Shown: positions 42,010 to 53,629, counted from the stretch's first letter. The stretch: 64,000 bases of DNA from Brachypterus glaber (GCA_958510825.1 OY294048.1:26112680-26176679), one strand, 5' to 3'. Notes: a model not told the origin generated them from the letters alone. Numbers and translations are program-made.

Positions 42010-43390
42010 CAGGATGTTTTGTAATTCGTGTCATTAAAAAAAACACAACATTATGAGACCTACAGAAATCGATCCCCGTCAAAATTGTTTTTTTTTTCGC
42101 AAAAAAAAATTAAAATAAACCCCTTATCTTTCCGTTATTCATCGCTCCGTATTCAGAAAAACAGCTGATTAAAGGTGCAATGACCGCTGATGTTACAGCG
42201 TTGTCAAATTTACACACTTTATTGATTTTTATTTAAATCGATGTAAAATCTTTTTTCGTAGGTGTTGTTAGTAATTTTAACTAACCAACAAATTATAAGG
42301 TAATTTTAATTAACTAACAAATAATACCATATTAGTCCTACCTTTTGTGTACAAAATCCATTATTTAGTTCCAAGGTTCATCCAATACATTTTTTTACAT
42401 AAACTGAAATTGGACTGCCAAATGTTAAATTTCACATTTTTAACATAATGCAGTTTTTATTACTTATTTTTTTACCGAGCCATAATAAAATAACATTATT
42501 TAAAACACATCATGTGTTATATATTTCTTGGTTTCAACCTGTGGAATGCTGGTTTCCCTGTTAAAAAAAAACATGTTGAGACCAGTAGGATCCAGTAGAT
42601 TTCGATTCGTTTTCTACTGGTCTTTACTTAGTTTTTTTAAGAAAAACGTTTATTTTTCAACCAAACCTTTTCTTGTAGGGTAACCAACCATTTTAATTTA
42701 AATAACGGGGGTAAAATAGGAAAATGTATACGTTTTAATTATACTTTTTAAATTTAGTTTAATAATTTATTAAATCCTGAAAAGTTACTATTTAACAATT
42801 ACCTTAACTGAGGTTCTAATAAAATTAAAACATAATTAGCTGATTATAATAAAAAATTAGTTTTTTTGTTTACCTACGTTAAAAACATCAGATAAATTAT
42901 AAAAATATCGATTGCATTGAATAAAAAACCAAGATTTATTATAACTACTTACCTTCAGAAAAAGTTTTTAATTTTGGCGGTTTTAAGTAGAGTACTATTT
43001 TTTTGGTGAATGTACATTATAAATGTTAGCAATTACTATTTGGCAACCTTTTATACTTCGGGCGGAATAACAAGCTGCCTAGAATCCAGCATGGGTTTGG
43101 AGACGGAGTCACGAGATAGAAGCGACGCGTAATGGAAGGAGTTTGTTTTAGAAATTTAAATTTATGAAAAACTTAAAACTTTTTAAATTTGGGTTTGTGA
43201 CAGTACACTGTGTTGAAATAATAAAACCAACTTGACTAAGTAATCAGTGTATTTATTAAAATCTTTGACTAGCTTTTTCGTTATTTAAAACATCATCAGG
43301 GCAAGGCCTCGTCAGGGCTTCCTACATGAATACAATAGTTAAACATTTATGTATATGACTAACAATTTACATTACACATTAAATATTACA
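42010..43390. other. Non-coding interior of the 2.3-kb foldback element
   Basis: No ORF worth calling. A moderately GC-containing segment near 43060-43140 (GGCGGAATAACAAGCTGCCT, GGAGACGGAGTCACGAGA) and a segment near 43290-43325 (AAGGCCTCGTCAGGGCTTCC) may be repeat remnants. Confidence 0.4.
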
Positions 43391-43392
43391 AA

Positions 43393-43428
43393 CTAAAATC
43401 TTAAAAGTACGTACTTTTAAGATTTTAG
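43393..43428. repeat. Perfect 36-bp palindrome
   Basis: CTAAAATCTTAAAAGTAC is followed at once by its exact reverse complement GTACTTTTAAGATTTTAG, with no loop. It lies at the inner edge of the right arm of the 2.3-kb foldback element. Confidence 0.9.
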
Positions 43429-44018
43429 CAATTAATAGAAAATGCACTTTTTCGGAAATTAGGGGTAATTTCGGGGCCTTGTTGATACGGGTTAGAAACT
43501 TTTGATGAGGATAAGATTTTTCAGGCTTATTTTTATACTCAAAAAGAAAAAATATAGATATTAAGGTTTTTAAATTTTATAAAATTACAAAAACCAAAGC
43601 TGGTTTTATACGAATTTTCTCGATATTTGCGTGGTTTTAGGGTTTTTAGGGCCCTAAAAGTACCACTTAGGGCTATATAAATTTCTACTCTAAGGGCGTT
43701 CTAACCAAGACAAATAGACTAAATAAGTTTTTTTTGACCACCCTACTGAAGCTGAAAAAACAATGTTAAAAATAGGCAGTTTTTGGCTTCTTCGTGCAAA
43801 CGTATGAAACATATCAATTTCCTTAGATTTAGACATGCTGAACAAGATTCTGGCATTTAAAATTACAGAAACGGTGTGAAAGCTGAGCTAACGATAGCAG
43901 GTCTAAAAATATATTTTTTATAGACTTGGGCATGCTGAACAAAATTCCGTTCTCAAAAGTGACAGAAACGGTGTGAAATACTGCTTTTTTCTTCGTAAAA
44001 AGGTTAAAATAGGTCTAA

Positions 44019-44240
44019 GGATGCCAGTAAAAATAGTACATTATTTAGCGTAAAATAATTAATCGCGAGTGGCGTAATCACCCGAATGATTAATAGCTAT
44101 TATACACGAGTAGAATACCATACTTTATCCACGGGTGATTACTCAACTCGCCTATCTGCTTATGTCGAAAAATTCACCCCCACTGATTAATAGCAATTAT
44201 TTTACGATCGTTAAATAATATACTATTTTTACTGGCATCC
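44019..44240. mobile_element. 222-bp MITE with 20-bp inverted ends
   Basis: The left end GGATGCCAGTAAAAATAGTA is exactly inverted at the right (TACTATTTTTACTGGCATCC, to 44240). The interior has TTATTTAGCGTAAAATAATT / AATTATTTTACGATCGTTAAATAA as inner arms and ATTAATAGCTATTATACACGAG. A related interior segment recurs at 45935-46075. Target duplication is not clear. Confidence 0.8.
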
Positions 44241-44244
44241 TTAT

Positions 44245-44400
44245 TAAATAAAAACCGAATTTTTTAGCCACTTTCAAAGAGGCATAGCTCACTTACGACG
44301 CATTTTTAGACATATGTTTATAGGAACTTTTTGTTATACGTTATGATGTAGAATCGCCCCGTAAAATTTTGGCCTATTTCAAATATATATAATAGTTGAA
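44245..44400. repeat. End fragment of the foldback family seen at 18230-18380
   Basis: TTAGCCACTTTCAAAG, GGCATAGCTC, GACGCATTTTTAGACATATG, TTTATAGGAACTTTTT and CCTATTTCAAAT match 18255-18370 in order, with substitutions. Only one arm is present. Confidence 0.8.
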
Positions 44401-44699
44401 CTTCAATATATTATATTGAAGTTGAAGTAAGTAATATGTACATATTACAATAAATTAGAAAAAAACGTAAAAAAAAACGACCGGCCCCAACGATTTTTTT
44501 ATATTTACCTAAAATACTTCTTGTGATGTGTTTAAAAAATTTATGAAAAAAAAAATCAGGGGTCGGAAACAAAAAGTTAAAATTTGCAAAAAACCACCGT
44601 GCTAATGCTATGTAATTTTGGCGATATTTAAGTATGTAGCAAAACAAAATTTACCAATTAAATATGCTGAAAATAAAAGTCAGATATTTGCTTAATAAT

Positions 44700-45890
44700 T
44701 AATTATTAATTTTACCCTGCTACAAATTTTTCTCACCGGCAAAATTGTATAATGCAAGACTAGCTTTATACAGCATTTTAATATGACTATGTCCAGTATA
44801 TCATTAACTACACTTCAATGCAAAAAAAAACCATCTAAAAAATTACCTTTTTTAAATTCAAATATTTTAAAACTACTTTTGCATTTGACTTGTTCTTTTT
44901 TGTTTTAAAGCTAAACCATTGTCTTTATTTACAATGATTAAACAAGCACTTTTGTATCAACAGCAATAAAAAATATACGTACTATTTTTTTGCTCCATCT
45001 TCTAGGCATTGCATTGTACGCCACTGCAACTGCTTTCCAAATGGTTAAAGTATCTCTTACTGCCGCAGTTATTATGCATAGGTTCTTTTTTTATTTTTTA
45101 TTTTTATTTATTGATTTTAGGTTTATATATATATATATATATATTAGGAGATTTGAGTATTTTTCTGAAATTAACTTTTTTTTTCAATTAACTCAAAAAC
45201 TACTACTACTATTTGATTGATGCGGTTCTTTAAATTATATTATAGGGTCACTCTACCGGTCGGCTGGACCAAGAATATCTAGAAGAAAAAGTAAAAGACT
45301 TAAGCACACTTTATCAGTGTACAGTTAAAAGATAAAGTCTCAGTTAAGAGCAAATTCTGGATTTTGGTTGGAGTTGCTATGGTTATTACGTGTCAGCTAA
45401 ATTTAGCTGCACTTTGATAAACACAGCCTTAGACTTCAAATTAAAAAAAAAGAACAACTGATTTAGTAGTTTTGAGTTAAAAAAAATATAATTATAAAGA
45501 AAAACATGATATCTCTTAAATCAGAACTAAAAATATAAAAAACAAAAAAGGAAATATCCACAATAATTATTGTGGATTATTATTCGGGCAATACGAGGAA
45601 TTTTAATAATTTGAAAAACAATTGATGGGAGAAAAAACATGTAGTAGTTGCTGTTAATACAAATATAATATTTTTTTAACATCTTACATAAAAACAAAAG
45701 TATAAAAAGTTTAGGCTTAAAAAAAAAGAATCAGTCAAATCCATTAAGTATTTTGTAAATATTTGAATTTAAAAAATTACAATTTTTCGGGTGGTCAGCT
45801 TTTTTGCGTTCAAATGTATATTTATTTATTAGCGAACTCATTGCGGATAATAGTATATTATATAATGAGCATATAATAATTTCTATTATT
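44700..45890. other. AT-rich non-coding stretch
   Basis: No supported gene. It holds a short (TA)n run at 45126-45143 and a weak inverted pair, CAATTAACTCAAAAACTAC (45185) and GTAGTTTTGAGTTAAAA (45468-45484). Confidence 0.4.
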
Positions 45891-45899
45891 AATCAATGA

Positions 45900-46080
45900 G
45901 AGTGAATTTTGGGACACGAGCCGAAAGGCGAGTTACCTAATCACCCAAATGATTAATAGCTATTATACGCGAGTAGAATTCTATACTTTATCCACGGTCG
46001 TTTTAAATTTTAAACGGTTTGTTTTTACAGACCCGTGATTAATAGGCCCATTATTCACGGCAGTGGACAAAAAATATTTC
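45900..46080. repeat. Diverged copy of the 44019-44240 MITE interior
   Basis: GCGAGTTACCTAATCACCCA, AATGATTAATAGCTATTATA and GAGTAGAATTCTATACTTTA / TCCACGG match 44055-44125 closely. The terminal GGATGCCAGT repeats are absent. Confidence 0.7.
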
Positions 46081-46564
46081 TGCTAAAATAAGGACATTAT
46101 TGCCCTAGGAAAATGTAAAAAAAACTTTTTTTTCGAAACGGAAAAATTTTAAAATATATACAGACAGACCCACAGCCTGACAGTATGACAGACGAACAGA
46201 CCGATAAATCGATAGACCGACAGAGAGAGGAACGGACTAAAGGTCTAAATATTGAGAGCACTAGAACGGACGACTGATAGAGAGGAACATTTTTTTAGCA
46301 GCTGCAAAAAAAAAAACAATTATTGCTTTTTAATTTAATTTTCTAGACTTGTTTTATATGCAATAAGATGATTTCTAGAATAAAAATTACATTTAAAATT
46401 TTACATTTGTCACATGATAAATTGCCCCCTAAGTATTGTACAAAATTGTAATTAAGTCAACAAATAAGAAACTACAAAAGAGTTTAAGAAATAGTAAAAA
46501 CGCGTTTGTTTAAACGCGTATACTGCTAATTATTGGTATTATACTCTATAAAATTATAGCTAGT

Positions 46565-46822
46565 CACGACAGAACATATACTCATGACAATCTGAGAATG
46601 CGACTCTGACTTCACATCGCGTAAATTAAAAAGCACTGTGTAGTGTAACTGAAACTTATTTATTTAGACTTAATACATAATTATTATACATATAAAAAAT
46701 GTATATAAACAAAAATCATTTATTAAATCTTAAGAAATAAGTTTCAATTACCCTACAAAGTGGTTTTAGTTTAGGAGCTGTGACGTCAGAGTCCCATTCT
46801 CAGATTGACACGAGTATAATAA
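46565..46822. mobile_element. About 250-bp foldback MITE
   Basis: ATACTCATGACAATCTGAGA / ATGCGACTCTGAC (46577-46609) inverts to GACGTCAGAGTCCCATTCTC / AGATTGACACGAGTAT (46782-46817). Inner arms GTGTAACTGAAACTTATTT and AAATAAGTTTCAATTACC also invert. Non-coding. Confidence 0.72.
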
Positions 46823-48479
46823 ATCTTTTTTAAATTAATATAAATTTTTATTGATCAAATTACGTTATTTTTTAGGAGTGTGTCGGACAGAGTAATTATG
46901 CGAAATAAGGGGGGGGGTCAGAAACTGCTAAAATGGATGTTTTCTATTCACGTGTAGGATATTATATAATTTAATTAAACTTACTAGCACATTTTTTTAC
47001 TAAAAATAATTAAACTTAAAGTTGTATTTCCTTCATTATCAATGTCGTTTGTATGTTAATTTAAATTGAATTAGCTACCTAATAGAAATTAAATCGTTTT
47101 AGTAAACTAAACTTTTATTAGATTTGTAAAACTAGCCTTCCTAACTACAAAATTTTAGACTATTATCCAAGGACCAAAAATAAAATTTAATTCAAACCAT
47201 CTTAAATCATTTTTGTGAAGCCCTTAATAAAAAATATGAACATTTTTGTTTTAAACGGAGTTTAACACTTTTATAAATGTAAACCAAATTATTTAATTTT
47301 AAAAATTTAGTTTCATACAAGCATGACGTCAGCACTGCTGACTCAGCAGTTAACTGATAGTTTGCTAGTTTGCTTGCTAATCTCCTATATGATTTTTTTA
47401 AAGGTGGTGTCTGGATAAGCCTGTCTGCTCCCAGAGATATCGAGCTCATTTTTTTATACAAGTTACTAATAATCAGTCATCGGCAAATTTCCAGTGCTCG
47501 CATAGGTGCCGCGTCGATTCTAGCGTTGACGTGAGGTTTTAAATATTCACATTTTTATTTCTGTTTATCTTGATTTTTTTAATGATTCCATTTAAACGAG
47601 TTAGGTGGGACAAAAAGTTATCGATAAATAAAAATTAAAAACTTTCGTATTCTTAAAAGATAAAAATCGAATATCGGTTTTTTCTTCGAGAAACACCGAT
47701 ATATATACATATTTATAGTTAATATGTATAGTCAATATTGTTGTGTGTAACAAATTAGTCGTCAAATGTTTCGATTTAGTGACCTTTATAAAAATTTCCC
47801 TCATAATTCGGCAAAATTATTCCATAAGCCTATGTTTCTGTGTTTCTTTTCAACGTTGATGAGTCATAACTGAGTTTATGCCGATTACTGCTAATAATGT
47901 TTATTACATTATCCTACAGTATCATTACCATTGGCGTGCTGGTTTTTGCCACAGGGGATAAAAATTTAAAAATTCGGGCTGTGTTAATGAATCATTTAAA
48001 AAAAATATATGATGAGGTGTATTATAAAACAAATTATTTTTAAAATCCAATATCAAAAACCCATTGATTTTTTTTCTCTTTTCACAAATTTTTTTCAAGC
48101 GTTAGTAGAAGCTCACGGTATCCCTCAATATTATTAGGTTAAAAAAAAATGTGCCCAAAATCTAACAACAAATCCTAGTAGTGGAAGGTCCGGACATTAA
48201 ATAACCACTTTCAGTAAAATCCCAACCGTAGCGCTTTTCGAGAAAAAGCTTAATATCTCTTCAGGAGGATTCACGCTTCGTACCATTTACTTTTAGAAAT
48301 GAGTTTGCTTTAATCTTATATAATTTTTGCTGCAGAATTCGAAACCCATTGAAAAATTTAGCTAACTCTTTTCGTTTTCTAGAAAAACGCAATTACTTCT
48401 GCATTTAATGCCATTTTAGAACAACCATATTAAAATAGTTTTTTAACCTAACGCTCTTTTGGCTAGCCTAAAATTCAGC

Positions 48480-49471
48480 TTTACGCTTCTTCTTCAAAAT
48501 CGTAAAAGTTCAAAGCATAATATGTGTATATATTGCACTTTCAGACCCTTTAATTAAACCATAGTTTCAGATATTTATACTTAACTTTGTAGACTGTGCT
48601 ATCCGTCAAATTTTGATTATAGTGTCAAATTTAGCAGAATCGTGGAGATTAAATGCAGCGGTCCCAAAACCAAAATTTAATACATTATACTTTACTAAAA
48701 GTACAAAAATACTTTTTGTGGTAAAATTTCGTTTAGTCAGACTTAAACAGATATTTTTTTTTCTAGATAATCAATAAAAAATAAATGGGTTTATTATTAT
48801 ATGATTGGGTGAACGGTTTGATCCTGGGTTATAACAGATAAACATTATTCTGTAAATGGTCTTAATCATCTTGGGAAACCTAAAAATGAAAATACCCGTC
48901 GTTTTTATGATTTTGGTTTTTTACACGATCTCGAATAACGCTCCTTCTATAATATACTTTATTTTTAAACGAATAATAATTTTGGTCTATTAGCGTACAG
49001 AGATGTCACGTGGTACTGATAAGCGCCATCAATACGAAACTGCACCCTACCAATCTTGCATTGAACATAATTATAACTAAGTAGGTTAAGACTTGACGTA
49101 CTCTGCCATTTAGTTAGGTATTACTGTTTTCAGTACATTTAAAAAAAAAGCTAATATAAAATATTAGCTAATATTATAAGCTACTTTGTAGTAATACACA
49201 CTTATGGCTTGTGCCTAGTCATAGCCCTGATTTTAGGCTAACTAAATGTTTTTTGAAAAAGTCAAAACTTTGTCAAAAAAATTCTCTATCGATATCAAAT
49301 TTATAATTGCATATTTATTGTTTTTCGTAATCCTTAGTCAGTTCTTGTTCTTTATTGTTATTGTTTTCACTGTTTAGTTGTTTATTGTTCTTAGTTTTTT
49401 ATTGTTATATTGTTTTTAATTACTTCGTTCATCTTTATAAATTTTTATTATTATACATTGAATAATATACA
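48480..49471. other. Leader region of DNA transposon 2
   Basis: Unique AT-rich sequence between the left terminal repeat and the ATG. No ORF. It should contain the promoter; T-rich runs near 49310-49440 precede the coding start, but no element can be assigned. Confidence 0.4.
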
Positions 49472-51676
49472 ATGGACCTGAAGAAAAAATGTGACCACGA
49501 GTTAAATAGAAGAAAAGTTTGTGCGCCGAGTGGAAGAAAAATCCATTTTGGAAAGAAAAAAACAGAAAAATTTCTAATAAATAAAAGGGCAGAAAACCTT
49601 ATCCAATTATATCAAAATGAAAATTTTTCTTTAACAAATGCCAAGTTTCCTTTAGCGTTGTGTTCAACTTGTCGCACTACCCTGTACGAACGAGAAAGGA
49701 ATAATTTCAACAGAGAGTTACCAACGATGCAAAATTTTGATGATATGGATTTTAAAGAAAATAGCATTAAATTTTGTGACTGTTACATATGCTTAAAGGG
49801 CAGATCCATATCTGTTGAATATTGCGGATTAAACGGGAATATTAAAAAAGGCAGAGGATATGAGCGAGAGGTACAAAAAGAGATTAATAGTAATTTTCTC
49901 CCAAGTCCACCAAAAGCTAATTGTCCAAAAAGAAGTATGTCAGTATGCAGACAATGCTTTAGCAAAATTGGTAGAGGCAAAAGGCATTCTTGTACTTTAA
50001 GCAATGCTCAAAAAAATATTGTCAAAGATATATCTAAGTTACCAGAAAAGCAAACTGAACAAGTAATAACTGATTTATTAAACAAAAAAATTGAAAATAT
50101 AAGTAACATGCCAAGTACTAGTGGCAATAAAAATATACAATTAAATTTAAGTAGTTCAAAAGGAAAAGCAGCTACCATAATTTTAAATCCAGTAGCTAAA
50201 AAAGAAACTATTTTTTCTGCTGAAAATCTCGATAATTATAGGATAAATACGGGAGCTTCCTTTTCACAAATGGAAAAATTAACAAATTTTTTGAGGTCAT
50301 GTGCAGGAAAAAAGTCAGTACCTGCGTATTATAGAAAACATGTTTCGGAAAATTCAAAGATTCTAGATATTGTTTATAAACATGATATATATGAATTCGA
50401 GGTAGAGGGTAAAAACAATAAAGAAAAAAGACCTGTTGTATGGGCAGACGCCGAAGAGTTGCTGGAAGCTGTCATGGAAAATAGACAGTTTAGAGGAAAG
50501 GTCCAAATTAAAGTCATGGCGGATGGCGGTAAAGGATTTTTTAAAATTTGTATGACCGTCCTTCCCGAACACTATGAGTCAGACTACAGGACCAATGAAT
50601 TGGAAATGCTAGATAATTTATCTTATCCCCCCCCATAAAAGAAGCTTATACTCGAACGGAGGCAGCATGGGATCAAAAAGAAAACTAACAAGTGTCGAAA
50701 GAATTATTATGCTATGCATAGTACCAAAAATAAAAGAGTCGTATAACAATTTGGAACATATTTTTAGACTTACAAAAATCAACAACATTCCCTTTAAATT
50801 TGTTTCCGATTTTAAAATTTTATTATTAGTAAATGGCCAACAAACGGCAACTTCAACATATCCCTGTCCATACTGTTTTGTAACACTACAAAGTTTAAGA
50901 ACATCCGAAGATAACAATATGGATATTGATAATGAAAAAGAAATTTTCAATACTAAATTAAAATTAAATGTTGAGTGTATGCAATTAAAGGCATATGATG
51001 ATTTAATTACATCTTATGAAAGATACTGTTGTTTTGTAAAAATAAAAAATAAGCTAAAGAATGCCAAAGCACAATAAATTTACCGCTATTTATGCACGTT
51101 ATCGAAAAATGTGTGGTGCCCGAATTACACGTCCTGCAAGGATTCGTAAATCATGTTTTTTGGGATGGCATAGTTCCGCTTTTAGGACGCGAACATGCAC
51201 TGAACTGGCCCAAAAAATTAAAATTAATAACAAAGGAGTATCACGGAGAGGTTTTTGAGGGCAATGCATGCCGAAAATTGCTGAAAGAGGCAGATCGCCT
51301 TATGGATAAAGATGTGTTGGGCGAAGTGGCACCAATTTCTATGGTTCCAATTGTGTCCACATTAAAATCGTTTAACAAGGTCGTTGAGAATTGTTTTTCG
51401 ACAAGAACACCGAAAGCAGATTTGGATTCCCACATAAAGGAATTAAAAAAAAATTTTGAGGAAACTGGTATTTCTCAAACATTAAAAATACATGTTATTC
51501 TTAATCATTTACATAATTCATTGCATTATTTAAATGGTTCGGAACAGCCCGGTGAAGCTATCCATAGGGCGTTCTTAAAATATTGGGACAGATTTAAAAT
51601 TAATATGGTTCAAGACTCTTCATATGGTATGCGTTTAAGAAGAACAGTTGTGGATTTCTCTTCAAGTCATCTTTGA
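49472..51676 (+). pseudogene. Putative DDE transposase of DNA transposon 2 (about 735 codons, two frame breaks)
   Basis: The ATG at 49472 (context ATACAATGG) opens a 388-residue frame with Cys pairs CSTC, CDCYIC and CRQC...HSC (N-terminal zinc-binding candidates) and a Ser/Asn/Lys linker. It then shows IKVMADGGKGFFKICM (Asp codon 50522-50524). A shift in the C8 run 50627-50634 leads to 50667-51077 with CIVPKIKESYNNLE, FVSDFKILLLVNG (Asp codon 50808-50810) and YPCPYC. A second shift near 51060 leads to the last frame (to 51676) with CVVPELHVLQGFVNH, EYHGEVFEGNACRKLL, LKIHVILNHLHNSLHY and EQPGEAIHRAF (Glu codon 51554-51556). This D, D-CxxC, H, GE-x2-H order matches the gene in DNA transposon 1. 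The catalytic assignment is inferred. Confidence 0.8.
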
Positions 51677-51716
51677 TTTTAATTTTAAATTTATATTTTA
51701 ATTTCCATTTTATAGA

Positions 51717-52151
51717 ATGTGGAAAATTATTTCGGTCAATAATTTGGTTCTTAATCAGGATAAAACAGTGCTGATGCAATTTCACCCATACCGCGCTTTT
51801 TACAAACAAAGTAATCTCATAAAATTACAAAAACAAAAGTATAGTTCTCCGCATGAAACAAAGTCTCCGACGGAATGCGCGCTCTCTTATTTCCGTCAAA
51901 AGCGTAATAAGACGTGCATTCATCGGGCCTTTCATGAATTCACTTGCACATACGTTCCTCAAATATTTCCCGTAGCCACAGATCCGTGCACTAAGTATTT
52001 ACAGCAGGTTACCACAACTAAGTTATTAAGTGTTTATGTAGACTTATTCTTCTTAAATTGGAAGGAATATGTGAACTTTGTTTGTAAAATGTGTTCAACC
52101 AAATCTGCACCAAAGAAACTGTTCGTACTTTTTATTCCTGCATTTTCTTAA
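51717..52151 (+). CDS. Unidentified ORF downstream of the transposase-like gene
   Basis: 144 residues. The first 20 (VNNLVLNQDKTVLMQF) resemble the NxLxLNxxKT block after the catalytic site of LINE reverse transcriptases, but nothing around it continues that similarity. The rest (FRQKRNKTCIHRAFHEFTC, VDLFFLNWKEYVNFVCKMC) is unrecognised. It lies 40 bp after the transposase-like stop, inside the transposon. It could be a second element gene, an old inserted fragment, or chance. Confidence 0.25.
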   Translation: MWKIISVNNLVLNQDKTVLMQFHPYRAFYKQSNLIKLQKQKYSSPHETKSPTECALSYFRQKRNKTCIHRAFHEFTCTYVPQIFPVATDPCTKYLQQVTTTKLLSVYVDLFFLNWKEYVNFVCKMCSTKSAPKKLFVLFIPAFS

Positions 52152-52844
52152 AGTTTTAAATTTAATTAATTTAAATTTTAAAGACTAATTTAAAATTAAA
52201 ATAGACCATTAAATTTGTAAAAAATTTCGCCTGCGGCGCTGGGGCATTTTTACGTTCTTTTATTGAAGATTTAAAAATTTGATAAACCCCCCCCCCATTA
52301 GCAAATCCTGCGCACGGCCCTGATATCGCCTATATCACTTGCGTGATAATTCTTTTGATTTTTGCCTGTCGTTAAAATCGACCCAGTAGTTTAGGCTATA
52401 GAAGGTACTAAATAAATATGCATGCATAAATACAAATATATAAAAAACATAGCCCTCAGTTCACCTTGCCATAGTTCAGTAAAAATAATTAAAATCAAAC
52501 ACAAATTGTTTTGAAATTTAATTATAGATCCAGTTCATAAAATAAAAAAAACAGAAATTAAAATTATAAAGCAACATAATTATTTTTAAACAATGTAAAA
52601 ATGGCATTTTCCCTTAGTTTAAACATAACGTTTTTTTATAAAACCTTAATAAGAACTGATAACTTATTGAGAACCGCTGTCAGAAAAAATAACATTTCTA
52701 ATAACACTAGTCTACACATTTAGGCTTAAGCATCTCTAAATATCTTTTTATAAATGGGTCAGCAGGTACAAAACATAAATATATTATGTTTTATAATTTT
52801 ACAATTTTAAAGTATAAGAATAAAGCTTTATTCTTAGCTTGCTA
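52152..52844. other. Trailer region of DNA transposon 2
   Basis: No ORF. A C9 run at about 52287-52295 and a GC-containing patch (GCCTGCGGCGCTGGGGC, 52230) stand out in otherwise AT-rich sequence. Confidence 0.4.
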
Positions 52845-53629
52845 AAAAACCGTTAGACTAAAAGACTGTTTTAATATGGTTGTTCTAAAATAGCATTAAA
52901 TGCATAAGTAATTGCGTTTTTATAGAAAATGCAAATAGTTAGCAAAATTTTACAAGTGGATTCGAATTCTGCAGTAAAAATTATATAAGATTAAAGAAAA
53001 CTCATTTCTAAAAATAAATGGTACAAAGCGTGAATCCTCCTGAAGAGATGTTAAGCCTTTTCTCTACGGTTGAGATTTTACTGAAAGTGGTTATTTAATG
53101 TTCAGACCTTCCACTACTAGGATCCGATGTTAGATTTTGGGCACATTTTTTTGTAACTTAATAATATTGAGGGGTACCGTGAGCCGTACAACTAAGATTT
53201 TTTTATCTTAGTATGTCCTTAATCTGACCTAAAACATACATATATTTTTTTCAGACCTATAGATGGGGTGCTAGATAGGTAAAAAAATAAAACTAAATAA
53301 CAATTGTTGAGAAATTTTAACTTTTTTATACGAAAGTTTATTTACACTTTTTCTTAAGTAATTTTTATAACGTTTAAGGTTAAAACCTCTTCGCGACCAG
53401 GTTGACACATATGATAACCAGCCGAATATACGTTGCCAGCCCAGAATGCCACCTGTGGCAATTACTATAACAGCACTACTATAAACTGGGATAATTTTGT
53501 AGACTTGAAAAATTAGTCTGGGTCAAAGGCTTTAAACTAAATCCGTCAAGAAAAAAAAGCATAAGTTTAGTTTTCAATTAAATCCATCCATCCATCCATC
53601 TATTAGGTATAAAATAGAGAAATCATATA

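Larger units (their letters stand above)
41434..43747. mobile_element. 2.3-kb foldback element with about 330-bp arms
   Basis: GGGGTGGTCAAAAAAAAACT (41449) to GAAAAAGTGCATTTTCTATT (41739-41758) inverts to AATAGAAAATGCACTTTTTC (43435) to AAGTTTTTTTTGACCACCCT (43725-43744). Shared words are GTTAGAACGC / GCGTTCTAAC, AAGTGGTACTTTTAGGGCC and TCAAAAGTTTCTAAC. The interior (41830-43390) holds a separate hairpin MITE and non-coding sequence. No transposase gene was found, so it is non-autonomous. Confidence 0.8.
38512..44645. repeat. Widely spaced inverted repeat arms (38512-38712 and 44430-44645)
   Basis: AAATTTTAACTTTTTGTTTC / CGACCCCTGATT...CGACCATTTTTTAAAG (38571-38690) is the reverse complement of the block at 44465-44600 (GACCGGCCCC..., AATCAGGGGTCGGAAAC, AAAAAGTTAAAATTTGCA). 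About 5.7 kb of other foldback elements lie between the arms. The simplest reading is an older element split by later insertions. Confidence 0.7.
48111..53184 (+). mobile_element. DNA transposon 2, about 5.1 kb, with 340-360-bp terminal inverted repeats
   Basis: The left arm 48111-48470 is the reverse complement of the right arm 52845-53184. The ends read GCTCACGGTATCCCTCAATA and GCTCACGGTACCCCTCAATA, then ATTATTA. Shared internal blocks are TAGTAGTGGAAGGTC, ATCTCTTCAGGAGGATTCAC, GAATTCGAA and TTAGAACAACCATATTAAAA. Between the arms lies one gene-sized coding region (49472-51676, +) with about 1 kb of AT-rich leader and trailer. Counting from CAC, the ends (CACGGTA) resemble those of CMC and Transib elements. 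Flanking target duplications could not be identified with confidence. Confidence 0.85.

Noticed and set aside
48111..53184. A 4- or 5-bp target duplication at the ends of DNA transposon 2 (AGCT/AGCC or TAGAA/TACAA)
   Set aside because: Each needs a mismatch and a different choice of terminus; the flanks alone cannot decide.
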